In this document: in pieces, positions 26,243 to 34,808 of the stretch
How the letters are laid out: each line of letters starts with the position of its first letter
Position numbering within the stretch: the first letter of the stretch is position 1
Assembly (NCBI GenBank): GCA_937965785.1
Contig: CALCKT010000046.1
Span: forward strand, 31,020-95,019
Direction of reading: 5' to 3'
Length of the DNA stretch: 64,000 bases
Source: an uncultured Propionibacteriaceae bacterium
GTDB taxonomy: Bacteria; Actinomycetota; Actinomycetes; Propionibacteriales; Propionibacteriaceae
Position numbers and translations under genes: made by a program
The notes under the pieces: generated by a model
What the model was told of the DNA's origin: nothing
What the model saw: only the letters and a program-made list of their open reading frames with translations
The model's database searches: none

Positions 26243-27766
26243 ATGACAGACACCAAATACGTGCTCGCCATTGACCAGGGAACCACCTCGTCGCGCGCGA
26301 TCATCTTCGACCACGCAGGCCGCATCGTCGCCGTGGGGCAGAAGGAACACGAACAGATCTTCCCCCGCGCCGGCTGGGTGGAGCACAACGCCGCCGAAAT
26401 CTGGGACAACGTCCGTGAGGTCGTCGCCCAGGCTCTCGCGAAGGCGCAGCTGAACAAGGAGAACCTGGCCGCGGTCGGTATCACCAACCAACGCGAGACC
26501 ACTCTCGTGTGGGACAGGAAAACCGGTGAGCCCGTCTACAACGCCATCGTCTGGCAGGACACCCGCACCCAGAAGATCGTCGAGGAACTCGGCGGTGAGC
26601 AGGGGGCCGACCGGTACAAGGAGATCGTCGGATTGCCGCTGGCCACCTACTTCTCCGGACCGAAGGTCAAGTGGATCCTCGACAACGTCGAGGGCGCCAG
26701 GGAACGCGCCGAGGCCGGCGACCTGGTGATGGGCACCATGGACACCTGGGTGCTGTGGAACCTCACCGGGGGTGTGAAGGGTGGCGCGCACGTCACCGAC
26801 GTCACCAACGCCTCCCGCACCATGCTGATGAACCTCAAGACCCTCGACTGGGAGCCCTCCATCGCTGCCGACATGGGCATCCCGATGTCGATGCTGCCGG
26901 AGATCAGGTCGTCGGCCGAGGTCTACGGCGTGTGTCGTCCGCAGGGTCTTCTGGCCGGTGTTCCGGTTGCAGGCATCCTCGGTGACCAGCAGGCCGCGAC
27001 CTTCGGGCAGGCCTGTTTCGAGAAGGGCATGGCGAAGAACACCTACGGCACCGGCTGTTTCATGCTCATGAACACCGGCGAGGAGATTGTCCCCTCCAAG
27101 AACGGCCTGCTGACCACGGTGTGTTACAAGATCGGCGACGCGAAACCCGTCTACGCGCTGGAGGGTTCCATCGCGGTGGCGGGGTCGCTGGTGCAGTGGC
27201 TGCGCGACAACCTGCGGATGTTTGACTCTGCTCCCGAGGTCGAGACCCTCGCGGCGACGGTCGACGACAACGGCGGTGCCTACATCGTGCCCGCATTCTC
27301 GGGTCTGTTCGCCCCCTACTGGCGGGCCGACGCACGTGGTGCGCTGGTGGGTCTCACCCGCTACGTCAACCGCGGTCACATCGCCCGCGCCGTCCTGGAG
27401 GCCACGGCCTTCCAGACCCGCGAGGTGCTGGACGCCATGGAAGCCGACTCGGGTGTGAAACTGACCGAGCTGAAGGTCGACGGCGGCATGACCGCCAACG
27501 AAACCCTCATGCAGTTCCAGGCCGACCAGCTCGGTGTCGACGTGGTGCGTCCCGTCGTCGCTGAGACCACGGCGCTCGGCGCGGCCTACGCGGCGGGCAT
27601 CGCCGTCGGGTTCTGGAACGGTGAGCAGGACGTCATCGACAACTGGGCCGAGGACAAGCGCTGGGGCGCGGAGATGGACGAGGCCGAACGCGATCGCCTG
27701 TACCGCAACTGGAAGAAGGCCGTCACCAAGACCTTCGACTGGGTCGACGACGACGTCGTGGAGTGA
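26243..27766 (+). CDS. glpK: Glycerol kinase
   Basis: 507 residues, full length for the FGGY kinase family. N-terminal nucleotide motif [15 protein letters not shown], glycerol-contact segments [11 protein letters not shown] and [19 protein letters not shown], and the C-terminal FGGY signature region with [18 protein letters not shown] are all present. It phosphorylates glycerol to sn-glycerol 3-phosphate using ATP. ATG 26243 has an AAGGAG site ahead of it. A strong hairpin terminator follows the gene, closing the glpFK operon. Confidence 0.97.
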   Translation: MTDTKYVLAIDQGTTSSRAIIFDHAGRIVAVGQKEHEQIFPRAGWVEHNAAEIWDNVREVVAQALAKAQLNKENLAAVGITNQRETTLVWDRKTGEPVYNAIVWQDTRTQKIVEELGGEQGADRYKEIVGLPLATYFSGPKVKWILDNVEGARERAEAGDLVMGTMDTWVLWNLTGGVKGGAHVTDVTNASRTMLMNLKTLDWEPSIAADMGIPMSMLPEIRSSAEVYGVCRPQGLLAGVPVAGILGDQQAATFGQACFEKGMAKNTYGTGCFMLMNTGEEIVPSKNGLLTTVCYKIGDAKPVYALEGSIAVAGSLVQWLRDNLRMFDSAPEVETLAATVDDNGGAYIVPAFSGLFAPYWRADARGALVGLTRYVNRGHIARAVLEATAFQTREVLDAMEADSGVKLTELKVDGGMTANETLMQFQADQLGVDVVRPVVAETTALGAAYAAGIAVGFWNGEQDVIDNWAEDKRWGAEMDEAERDRLYRNWKKAVTKTFDWVDDDVVE

Positions 27767-27776
27767 GCTGATGATC

Positions 27777-27809
27777 GAAACGGGCCGCGGGAAACCCGCG
27801 GCCCGTTTC
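27777..27809 (+). terminator. Hairpin terminator after glpK
   Basis: A perfect 15-base stem, 27777-27791 and 27795-27809, with an AAA loop: GAAACGGGCCGCGGG pairs with CCCGCGGCCCGTTTC. It begins 10 bases after the glpK stop. It lacks a long T tract, as is common in actinobacteria. Confidence 0.85.
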
Positions 27810-27888
27810 CCGTGCCCGGGGACGTGACCTGCTGGCCGCAGGCGGGGCCGACCTGGTGGCGGGCCCGTTTCCCGTGCCCGGGGACGTG
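27801..27888. repeat. 26-base direct repeat, two copies
   Basis: The same 26 bases (starting GCCCGTTTCCCGTGCCCGGG) occur at 27801-27826 and 27863-27888, with a 62-base period. The first copy begins inside the right arm of the glpK terminator; the second ends 13 bases before the coaBC start. Confidence 0.8.
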
Positions 27889-27901
27889 GGATCATGGCTT
27901 C

Positions 27902-29200
27902 ATGTCAGACACACCCGAGCCCACACCGGCCAGGCCGCGACGCATCGTCGTCGGGGTTTCCGGTTCCATTGCCGCCTACAAGGCCCCCTTCGTCATCAGA
28001 ACACTTCGGGAGGCCGGGCACGAGGTCAAGACGGTGCCCACCGAGGCGGCGCTGCGGTTCATCGGGGCTCCGGCGTTGGCGGCCGTCTCCGGGGGTCCGG
28101 TGTCGTCGGGGGTCTTCGACGACCCGGCCGCTGTCGAACACGTCGCGGTGGGGGAGTGGGCGGAGCTCGTGGTGGTCGCTCCCGCGTCGGCGGATCTGCT
28201 GGCCCGTGTCGCGGCGGGACGGGCCGACGATCTGCTCACCGCGACGATCCTCACCACTACTGCGCCCGTGCTGCTGGCCCCCGCCATGCACACCCAGATG
28301 TGGCTCAACCCGGCCACCCAGGAAAACGTCGCGACGTTGCGCCGCCGGGGTTTGACGGTGCTCACCCCCGACTCCGGGCGCCTGACCGGCAAGGACTCCG
28401 GGGTTGGGAGGCTGCCCGATACCGACCGGATCGTCACCGAGGCCCTGGCCCTGCTGGAGAGCTCGGATGCCGAGGGCAGGCCCAACGGGTTGGAGGGTCG
28501 GCACGTGGTGGTCTCGGCGGGCGGCACCCGCGAACCGATCGACCCGGTGCGGTTCCTCGGGAACCGTTCCTCCGGGCGGCAGGGCTGCGCCATCGCGCGG
28601 GCCGCAGCGGTCCGCGGGGCGCGCGTCACCCTGGCCGCGGCGCACGTCGATGCCGGCATCCTGGCCCAGCTGCCGGCCTCCGTCGAGGTGATCCCGGTGA
28701 ACACGGCCCTGGAACTCAACGATGTCGTGCGGCACCTCTGCACCGACGCCGACGCCGTCGTCATGGCCGCCGCGGTCGCGGATTACCGGCCAGCCACCGT
28801 TTCGGCCGCGAAGATCAAGAAACACGGCCTGGATGACGACGAGACGGGGATCGTCCCGCCGCCCGTGATCACGCTGGTGGAGAACCCCGACATCCTGGCC
28901 GGGCTGGTCTCCGACCCGCCCCGGGGCGAGGACGGGCGGACCCTGGTGGTCGGGTTCGCGGCCGAGACCGGCGACGAGAACGGCGACGTCCTGAGCCACG
29001 GGGTCGCGAAGGCGTGGCGGAAGGGCGCCGACCTGCTGGCCGTCAACGCCGTCGGTCCCGCCCTCGGGTTCGGTGACGTGCCCAATGCGGTCGTGGTTCT
29101 GGACGTCCAGGGTCGCGAGGTGGCCCGGGCCTCCGGCAGCAAGGACGACGTGGCCAGGGTGCTGGTGGACCTCATCGCCGAGCGCCTGGAGAACGACTGA
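27902..29200 (+). CDS. coaBC: Bifunctional phosphopantothenoylcysteine decarboxylase / phosphopantothenate-cysteine ligase
   Basis: 432 residues. The CoaC flavoprotein domain (about residues 15-190) has VGVSGSIAAYKAP, VVVAPASADLLARVAAGRADDL and the APAMHTQMW loop. The CoaB ligase domain (about 195-432) starts GRHVVVSAGGTREPIDPVR, with FLGNRSSGRQG, AAAVADYRPA and KIKKHG motifs. Together they convert 4'-phosphopantothenate and cysteine to 4'-phosphopantetheine in coenzyme A synthesis. ATG 27902 is preferred because the upstream frame reads through the terminator repeats. Confidence 0.96.
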   Translation: MSDTPEPTPARPRRIVVGVSGSIAAYKAPFVIRTLREAGHEVKTVPTEAALRFIGAPALAAVSGGPVSSGVFDDPAAVEHVAVGEWAELVVVAPASADLLARVAAGRADDLLTATILTTTAPVLLAPAMHTQMWLNPATQENVATLRRRGLTVLTPDSGRLTGKDSGVGRLPDTDRIVTEALALLESSDAEGRPNGLEGRHVVVSAGGTREPIDPVRFLGNRSSGRQGCAIARAAAVRGARVTLAAAHVDAGILAQLPASVEVIPVNTALELNDVVRHLCTDADAVVMAAAVADYRPATVSAAKIKKHGLDDDETGIVPPPVITLVENPDILAGLVSDPPRGEDGRTLVVGFAAETGDENGDVLSHGVAKAWRKGADLLAVNAVGPALGFGDVPNAVVVLDVQGREVARASGSKDDVARVLVDLIAERLEND

Positions 29201-29326
29201 TCACCGCCCCGACCGCGACCGCCAGCCGGCCCTGCCCGAGGAGACGGTGATCCCACTCCGGAAACAGCTCCTCGACGGGGCCCGCACCCGGTGGGGCGGA
29301 GCGTGCGTGGCCGGTGGGAAAGCGGT

Positions 29327-30499
29327 TCAGAGGTCGATGGCCATGTCGGCGATGACCCTCAGGTCCTTCTCGGAGGGTTTCGAGACGATCCAACGGGTCG
29401 GCATGGCGTCCTCGTGCCTGGCCACCAGATGGGGCAGACGCGCCATGAGATGTTCGAACCACACGATGTACAGCCGGGTGTTGGAGATGTGGAAACCCAC
29501 CTGGTCCACGCGTGGAATGCTGGTGGTTTCCAAGTCGCAGGAGACGGCAGCCCAGGTGATGAATCGGTCGTCCTTCACAGCCACGTTGAAACCGGCGATG
29601 TGGTCCACCGTCCCGGGGGAGAACTCCTCCAGCTGCGCCCGGCAGTTCTCGTGGGCGTTGCGTTCGGCGCGGAGTTTCAGCATCGTCAGGCGGCGCTGGA
29701 GTTCCGGTGAGACCGGGGGCAGGTACTCGCGCCACCTGCCGTCGACCAGCATGTGGGGGACCGGATGAATGATCTCGCGATCATCGACGAGGGGTTCGAG
29801 GTCATCCAGCAGGGCGGCCCAGCCGGGTGAGGCCGAGTTGATGAGTACCAGGTCCTTACGCAGGGCCGGGATCACCAGCCACGGGGTGTTCGTGGTGCGC
29901 TGGTAGTGGTTCAGCGCGTCGGCCAGCACCTCGGTGTGCGCGAACCAGGACGCCTGGTAGGCGTGCGGGGTGGTGAAGGTCACCACGTCGGGGCCGTGCG
30001 GAAGTTCCTGGACCAGTGGCGGCTGCGAGAGGTTCACCAGATTGATGCAGGCCCGTTCCCGAAGCCTGGCCACGTTCTCCGGGCTGCGATCCTCGGGGAG
30101 GTCGCTGCTGTTCAGGAACTGGATCTGACTGGGGGTGTCGATCGCCAACCCCATGCCGATGAACTCGGTGAGCCGGTCCCACATCGGGGTCCGGAAACTA
30201 CCACGTGGCATGAAGTAGTCGATGCTGCGCACCACCGGGACCGCCTGTTCGACGTCAACGACCTCGGAGATCTCCTCGGTCGCCCAGCTGTTGACGATGT
30301 GATCGAGGCGCTCCTTCCATTCCTGGCGCGACTCGCCCGGCCGTTGGTCGAACAGGCCGAGGGCCATCCCGACCTCCTTGCCGCCGTGGAACTTCACCTG
30401 GACCATGCCCGCCCGGGTGAACTCATCGGGCTGCTCCAAGGGAACCTCCGCCACCACCGGGTAGCGACGCAACAGCTCACGAATGTCCTCGATCCTCAT
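29327..30499 (-). CDS. Hypothetical protein, DUF1444/YtpQ-like paralogue 3
   Basis: 390 residues starting MRIEDIRELLRRYPVVAEV. It is collinear with the proteins at 3063-4235 and 1-795: VPVVRSIDYFMPRG, NTPWLVIPALRKDLVLINSA, IHPVPHMLVDGRWREYLP and a VARHEDAMPTRWIV end. No membrane segment, signal peptide or catalytic motif is evident. It is a single-gene unit 25 kb from the other two copies. The function is unknown. Confidence 0.78.
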   Translation of the reverse strand: MRIEDIRELLRRYPVVAEVPLEQPDEFTRAGMVQVKFHGGKEVGMALGLFDQRPGESRQEWKERLDHIVNSWATEEISEVVDVEQAVPVVRSIDYFMPRGSFRTPMWDRLTEFIGMGLAIDTPSQIQFLNSSDLPEDRSPENVARLRERACINLVNLSQPPLVQELPHGPDVVTFTTPHAYQASWFAHTEVLADALNHYQRTTNTPWLVIPALRKDLVLINSASPGWAALLDDLEPLVDDREIIHPVPHMLVDGRWREYLPPVSPELQRRLTMLKLRAERNAHENCRAQLEEFSPGTVDHIAGFNVAVKDDRFITWAAVSCDLETTSIPRVDQVGFHISNTRLYIVWFEHLMARLPHLVARHEDAMPTRWIVSKPSEKDLRVIADMAIDL

Positions 30500-30729
30500 G
30501 TCCCAAACCTACGTTCCGCCAAGGCCATCCACGATTCGCAGAAACCAATGCACAAACCGCGGGCCGCCGGCAAAATATCCGAGCGGGTTTGAGGAAGGCT
30601 GTGGATAAGTCTCAACATGTCTTGAATCACCCTCTGCTCCATGGCTTGCCGTCCGAGTCGATCAGATCGGCTCACCGCTCGATATGCTGCGTTCAGTCCC
30701 TCGCTTTCAGCTGCACGGGATTTTGATTT

Positions 30730-31092
30730 ATGCGTGGACGTGTATGGCTTTTCCTGATCGGTCAGGCAAGTTCTGTTCTTGCCGGGTCCATGATGTTGCT
30801 CGCGCTCGGTGTGTGGGCCAAACAACTCACCGGCTCCAACTCCCTCGCCGGGCTGTGCACCGCTGCCGTCATGGCGCCCCGGCTGCTCGGCATCTTTGTG
30901 GGGGAGCCTCTGGACCGGCTTCCACGCAAGGCTGCTCTGCTGGTGGCAGACCTTGCGACAGCAGCGGCGCTGGGCACGATGATCCTCGGCGCTGTTCTGG
31001 TGGCCAATCTGGACTTCCGCGTCCTGTATCTGGCGGCTGCAGTGGGACTGCTCGGCATCGGGACCTGGGGCGTCAAACGCTCCGCCCGCTGA
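30730..31092 (+). pseudogene. Truncated MFS transporter gene (N-terminal part)
   Basis: 120 residues with about four hydrophobic helices, including VWLFLIGQASSVLAGSMMLLALGVWA and AALGTMILGAVLVANLDF. EPLDRLPRKAAL matches the loop 2-3 motif A of major facilitator drug exporters. A complete MFS protein has about 400 residues and 12 helices, so only the first third remains. No matching C-terminal part was found in the following sequence. Confidence 0.6.
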
Positions 31093-31215
31093 CCAGCTCT
31101 CCCGGATGGAACTGGATCGAGACGACGACCTGAGAAATCTGTAGCGGTCCAATGGAACTGCCCATATGCTTCTCGGCGAGAGCAGGAAGCTTTCAATGAC
31201 ACAACCGAGGTGGAG

Positions 31216-31383
31216 ATGAAGAGGTCTCTTCATGGTTGCATCGTCGCGGCCGCGGCTCCCGTGGCTGTTGCGAAGCAGCTGCTCCTGTGCACCGGGTCCG
31301 ATTACCGGGGATGGAGTGGTGTGTTCTCAAGGGCGGTGGGCAGGCCCTGCCGCACATCGAGATTCCGGCTGGGGTTAGGCTGA
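31216..31383 (+). CDS. Small ORF translationally coupled to ABC transporter gene
   Basis: A 55-codon ORF starting MKRSLHGCIVAAAAPVAVAK, with an alanine-rich hydrophobic stretch near the N-terminus, three cysteines and a basic end (VGRPCRTSRFRLGLG). GAGG lies five bases before its ATG. Its TGA overlaps the ATG of the ABC ATPase gene (TGATG), which would couple translation. It could be a leader peptide or the small peptide exported by the downstream transporter. It could also be fortuitous; I recognise no family. Confidence 0.4.
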   Translation: MKRSLHGCIVAAAAPVAVAKQLLLCTGSDYRGWSGVFSRAVGRPCRTSRFRLGLG

Positions 31384-32051
31384 TGATGCAAGTTCCCGTG
31401 AGGGTCGTTGGGGTGGAGTTCAGCTACCCCACCCCGGCGGGTGCCGTGAGGGCGCTCGACGGGGTGGATCTGGAGGTGGCGGCCGGGGAACTGGTCTGTC
31501 TCTACGGGGCCAGTGGCTCCGGGAAGTCCACCCTGCTGTCGGTGATCGGCGGGCTCGAGGTGCCGCAGGCCGGTTCCGTCCAGGTGGTGGGGCGCGAGAT
31601 CGTCGGGTTGCCGGAGGGGGAACGCACGGATCTTCGGCTGCGTCAGGTGGGTCTGGTTTTCCAGGAACACAACCTCGTCGCCCAGTTCACGGCCAGCGAG
31701 AACCTCCAGATCGTGCTCCGGGCCCAGGGATGCCGGGATGCCGAGGCGGAATCTCGGCGGCTGCTTGACTTCGTCGGTATCGGGGAGTTGTGGAACCGGA
31801 TGCCGGATGCCATGTCGGGCGGACAGCGGCAACGGGTGGGGGTGGCCCGCGCCTTGGCGGGGCAGCGGCCGGTCATGCTCTGCGACGAGCCGACGGGGGC
31901 GCTTGACAGCGGGACCTCGACAGCTCTGTTCGGGCAGATCAGGGAGCTCACCCGGCGGGCCGGGGTGGCGTGTCTCATCGCCACCCACGACCCCCTCGCG
32001 GAGAGATACGCCGATCGTGTACTAGAGATTGTGGATGGTCGGCTGTCATGA
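31383..32051 (+). CDS. ABC transporter ATP-binding protein (MacB/LolD type)
   Basis: 222 residues. Walker A GASGSGKSTLL, Q loop GLVFQEHNLV, signature MSGGQRQRVGVARALA, Walker B VMLCDEPTGALDS and switch histidine in IATHDPLAE are all present. The type VFQEHNL with EPTGALDS is characteristic of ATPases working with FtsX/MacB-like permeases. It overlaps the permease gene (ATGA) and begins at the stop of a small ORF. It drives mechanotransmission or export rather than classic import. Confidence 0.92.
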   Translation: MMQVPVRVVGVEFSYPTPAGAVRALDGVDLEVAAGELVCLYGASGSGKSTLLSVIGGLEVPQAGSVQVVGREIVGLPEGERTDLRLRQVGLVFQEHNLVAQFTASENLQIVLRAQGCRDAEAESRRLLDFVGIGELWNRMPDAMSGGQRQRVGVARALAGQRPVMLCDEPTGALDSGTSTALFGQIRELTRRAGVACLIATHDPLAERYADRVLEIVDGRLS

Positions 32052-34408
32052 AACACCTGATACCGCTGCTGCTCCGGTCGCGGGTGTTCCGGGGACTTCT
32101 CGCGGCGGTGTGCGTCGTCGGTTTGGGTGCCGGGATCTTCAGGTGCAGCCTGGACTCCCTCACCCTCAGCCCCGAACAGACCGCTGAAAAGCTGCTCGGC
32201 TCGGCGGATGGTGTGCTGGAGACGTGGCAGGAGGGGCAGGTGGAGGTCGGAACCTATCCCGAGCCCCCGGCCCTGCTCGCCACCTCCACCGTGACCACGG
32301 TTACGGTCGAGTACTCGGGACAGGCGGACCTCGCCCAGAACGGTGAGGCCCACAGATTCGACTACACCGAACTGCCGCTGCCTTCTGTCGCCAGCCGGGG
32401 CCGGTATGAACTGGTGTCCGGGATGTGGCCGACGCGCCCCGGCGAATGCGTGGCGAGCGGTGACGCCGTGGGGCAGTGGTCCTCCACCCATCAGCAATGG
32501 TCCGTCAACGTCGTAGGAAAGTTCCGCGAGATCTACTCCCTCAGCGGCAACCGGCTGGCCTGCGCCCCCGGTACCTGGCGGGAGCGCGCCGGAAAGGGGA
32601 ACAGCAACGAGGTCCTCAGCGCCAACTACTACCTCGAAGGCCCGCGCGATGAACTGCTCAGGTTGAAGACGGAGACCGGTGCGGGCCACGAGACCTCCAT
32701 CATGCTTCGCACCGATCTGCTGGAGAAGCAACAGGTTTCCGCGCAACGTTTCCTGGGAGGCTACTCGCTGGTCTTCGCCCTGCTCGTGGGCATTCCCTTC
32801 GTCTTCTCGGGGATGCTGGCGCGGTGGATCCGGGGAATCCAGCAGGTCCTGGTCCGCTCCGGTATCCGCCCCGGCGTGATGCTCCGGGCCGCCCTGGCCG
32901 CTCTGCTCGGCGGGACGTTTGTCGTCTCAGCCGTCGCCTGTGCGCTCGGGATGCTCGCGACTCTGGCATTGCGTCCCCTGCTCCAGCAGGCGAACAGCGG
33001 CCTGCCGCTCGGGCCGTGGGAGTTCTCGCTTGCCTGGCTGGTTCAGGTGGCGTTGCTGACCGCAGGCGGGGCGCTGCTCGGTTTCCTGGCGCTCAACGCC
33101 TCCCAGCGTGTGTGCGCCCGGCTCGCGGAACGCGCTCCGCGTCCGCTGTCCGCCACCATGTCCGGCGCGCTGGGCTGGGCGGCGCTGGGGCTGTGGGGAT
33201 TCGCCATCTGGTCGCTGGTCACCTCCGCGGGAAAGCTGTGGCCCATGAGCCTGGGTGTGATCTTCACCGTTCTGGGCACGGTGGCCCTGGCCCCGGGCAT
33301 GGTCGCCCGGGTCAGCGGTGCCCTGGGACGCAAAGTTGCGTCGCCGAAAGACCTCGCCGCCCGGCTGCTCCGCGAGGACGGGGCCCGGTGGGCCGGGGTC
33401 AGCGGGGTGGCGACCCTCCTGATCGGGCTGGTGCTGAGCGTGTTCATCAACATCTCCGCATCCATGAGTGCGCAGATCCTGCTGCTGGCCCCGCAACTCC
33501 CGCCGGGCATGGTCCTGCTGCAGGTCACCGATCCCGCGGGGGAACGGATCCCGGAGGATGTGATCGCGCAGTTCGAGCGGGACAACGCCGTTCGTCCGGC
33601 CGCCACCCTCCACGACACCTCCTACGGGATCGACGGGGAAGGCGCGGTCCAGGTGTTCGATTCGGTGGAGGAGGCCACCGCCGTCCTGGGACTGACCCCG
33701 GAACAGGCGGCCGTGCTGGCCTCCGGAGGCCTGCTCAAGCTGGGCGGGGCCGACGAGGACGTCGTCCTGACGGATTTCACCGACCCTTCGCAGACCATTC
33801 GGGTCCGCGTCGTCGGGTTCAAACCCAGTCCCGAGAGGCGGCTGAACACCGGCTACGCCTTCGGGTTGAAAAGTACCGTGCCGGTCGCCGAGGGAAGGGC
33901 CGGTGTCTACCGGGTATACGTCGGCATGACCCTGGAGCAGGAAGCCGGTATGGGGCAGTGGCCCGTCGCCTCGGGACACGGCGACGTGCTGGTCAACGTG
34001 CACCGACCGGCAACCGGCGCCGATGCCCCGTTGTGGCTGACCATCGGTTTCACCGGTGTGGCGTTGCTGGCCATCCCGCTGCTGGTGTGGACCCTTCAAC
34101 GCGAGGTCCAGGCGCTGCGTCCCCTTGCCCGGAACCTCACCGCGATGGGGATGCCGGAGAGCTGGGCACGGCGAGTCCTGTCCGGGGTGATCGGCCCCGT
34201 CCTGGCGGTGCCGCTCGGGCTCGGGCTCGTCGCGGGGCTCGTCTCGACGGCGCTGCTGCACTGGCTCTACCCGACGGTGTTCGACCTGGCGGGCGTCAAC
34301 TTCCTCGGCTTGGGGCTGTTCACCGGGGCGCTGCTCCTGGCCGGCGCGCTGGCCGTGAGGCTCGGCGTCCGACAACTCCACACCACCAAACGAGCGTTGG
34401 TGATCTAG
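32048..34408 (+). CDS. FtsX-like ABC transporter permease
   Basis: 786 residues. One N-terminal helix (LLAAVCVVGLGAGIF), a first extracytoplasmic domain of about 200 residues, and then helices from VFALLVGIPFVFSGML through VARVSGALG form one half. A second helix at VSGVATLLIGLVLSVFINI precedes a second outer domain and three C-terminal helices (TIGFTGVALLAIPLLVW onward). This is a duplicated FtsX/MacB-type permease with two outer domains. It pairs with the overlapping ATPase. The substrate is unknown. Confidence 0.88.
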   Translation: MKHLIPLLLRSRVFRGLLAAVCVVGLGAGIFRCSLDSLTLSPEQTAEKLLGSADGVLETWQEGQVEVGTYPEPPALLATSTVTTVTVEYSGQADLAQNGEAHRFDYTELPLPSVASRGRYELVSGMWPTRPGECVASGDAVGQWSSTHQQWSVNVVGKFREIYSLSGNRLACAPGTWRERAGKGNSNEVLSANYYLEGPRDELLRLKTETGAGHETSIMLRTDLLEKQQVSAQRFLGGYSLVFALLVGIPFVFSGMLARWIRGIQQVLVRSGIRPGVMLRAALAALLGGTFVVSAVACALGMLATLALRPLLQQANSGLPLGPWEFSLAWLVQVALLTAGGALLGFLALNASQRVCARLAERAPRPLSATMSGALGWAALGLWGFAIWSLVTSAGKLWPMSLGVIFTVLGTVALAPGMVARVSGALGRKVASPKDLAARLLREDGARWAGVSGVATLLIGLVLSVFINISASMSAQILLLAPQLPPGMVLLQVTDPAGERIPEDVIAQFERDNAVRPAATLHDTSYGIDGEGAVQVFDSVEEATAVLGLTPEQAAVLASGGLLKLGGADEDVVLTDFTDPSQTIRVRVVGFKPSPERRLNTGYAFGLKSTVPVAEGRAGVYRVYVGMTLEQEAGMGQWPVASGHGDVLVNVHRPATGADAPLWLTIGFTGVALLAIPLLVWTLQREVQALRPLARNLTAMGMPESWARRVLSGVIGPVLAVPLGLGLVAGLVSTALLHWLYPTVFDLAGVNFLGLGLFTGALLLAGALAVRLGVRQLHTTKRALVI

Positions 34409-34447
34409 GTCCTGCCGCGGAACGCTGACGGCCGGGGTCGCAGTCGG

Positions 34448-34510
34448 CTTCCCGCAACTTCCCACTTAACTTCCCAGGATGGTAAGCCAAGTGGGAAGTT
34501 GGGTGGGAAG
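34448..34510. repeat. Palindromic repeat unit P, copy 1
   Basis: A 63-base unit starting CTTCCCGCAACTTCCCACTT. Arms 34456-34467 and 34489-34500 pair perfectly over 12 bases. It matches copy 2 (34745-34807) at about 56 of 63 positions. It lies 40 bases after the FtsX-type permease stop. Confidence 0.85.
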
Positions 34511-34604
34511 CTCTGCGGATCGAATGGGGATCTTCTCGGAGCCGGGGTCGTGTCGAGGCCATCCCGCCCCGAAGCTGGTTGAGCCGGCCCCCGAGTCCTT
34601 TCCC

Positions 34605-34686
34605 CGTGCGCGACTCGCGGAAGAAAAACGGTTCGACGTCGTGCGGCGACGTTGAACCGTCGAACCTCCGCGATTCGTGCGCAGGG
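34605..34686. repeat. Hairpin repeat element H, copy A
   Basis: About 80 bases with two nested inverted repeats: an outer pair built on ACTCGCGGAAG and CCTCCGCGATTC, and an inner pair CGGTTCGACGTCG and CGACGTTGAACCG with one mismatch. It is nearly identical to copy B at 36323-36407. Confidence 0.85.
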
Positions 34687-34744
34687 TGGACGGTGGAAAG
34701 GGGGCGGTCCGGGATGCTCCTTCGGTGCGGTCCGGCTCAACCGA

Positions 34745-34807
34745 CTTCCCGCAGCTTCCCACTTAACTTCCCAGGGTGTTAAGTTAAGTGGGAAGCTGGG
34801 AGGGAAG
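34745..34807. repeat. Palindromic repeat unit P, copy 2, abutting a ribosome binding site
   Basis: Arms 34753-34769 and 34781-34797 pair perfectly over 17 bases (AGCTTCCCACTTAACTT with AAGTTAAGTGGGAAGCT). The GGGAGGG ribosome binding site of the next gene follows at once. It may be the operator of that gene, whose product ends in a DNA-binding domain, or an mRNA hairpin affecting its translation. Confidence 0.85.
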
Positions 34808-34808
34808 C

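Noticed and set aside
30730..31092. A functional small four-helix transporter (SMR-like)
   Set aside because: The loop motif and helix pattern match the first third of MFS proteins rather than SMR proteins, so truncation is the simpler reading.
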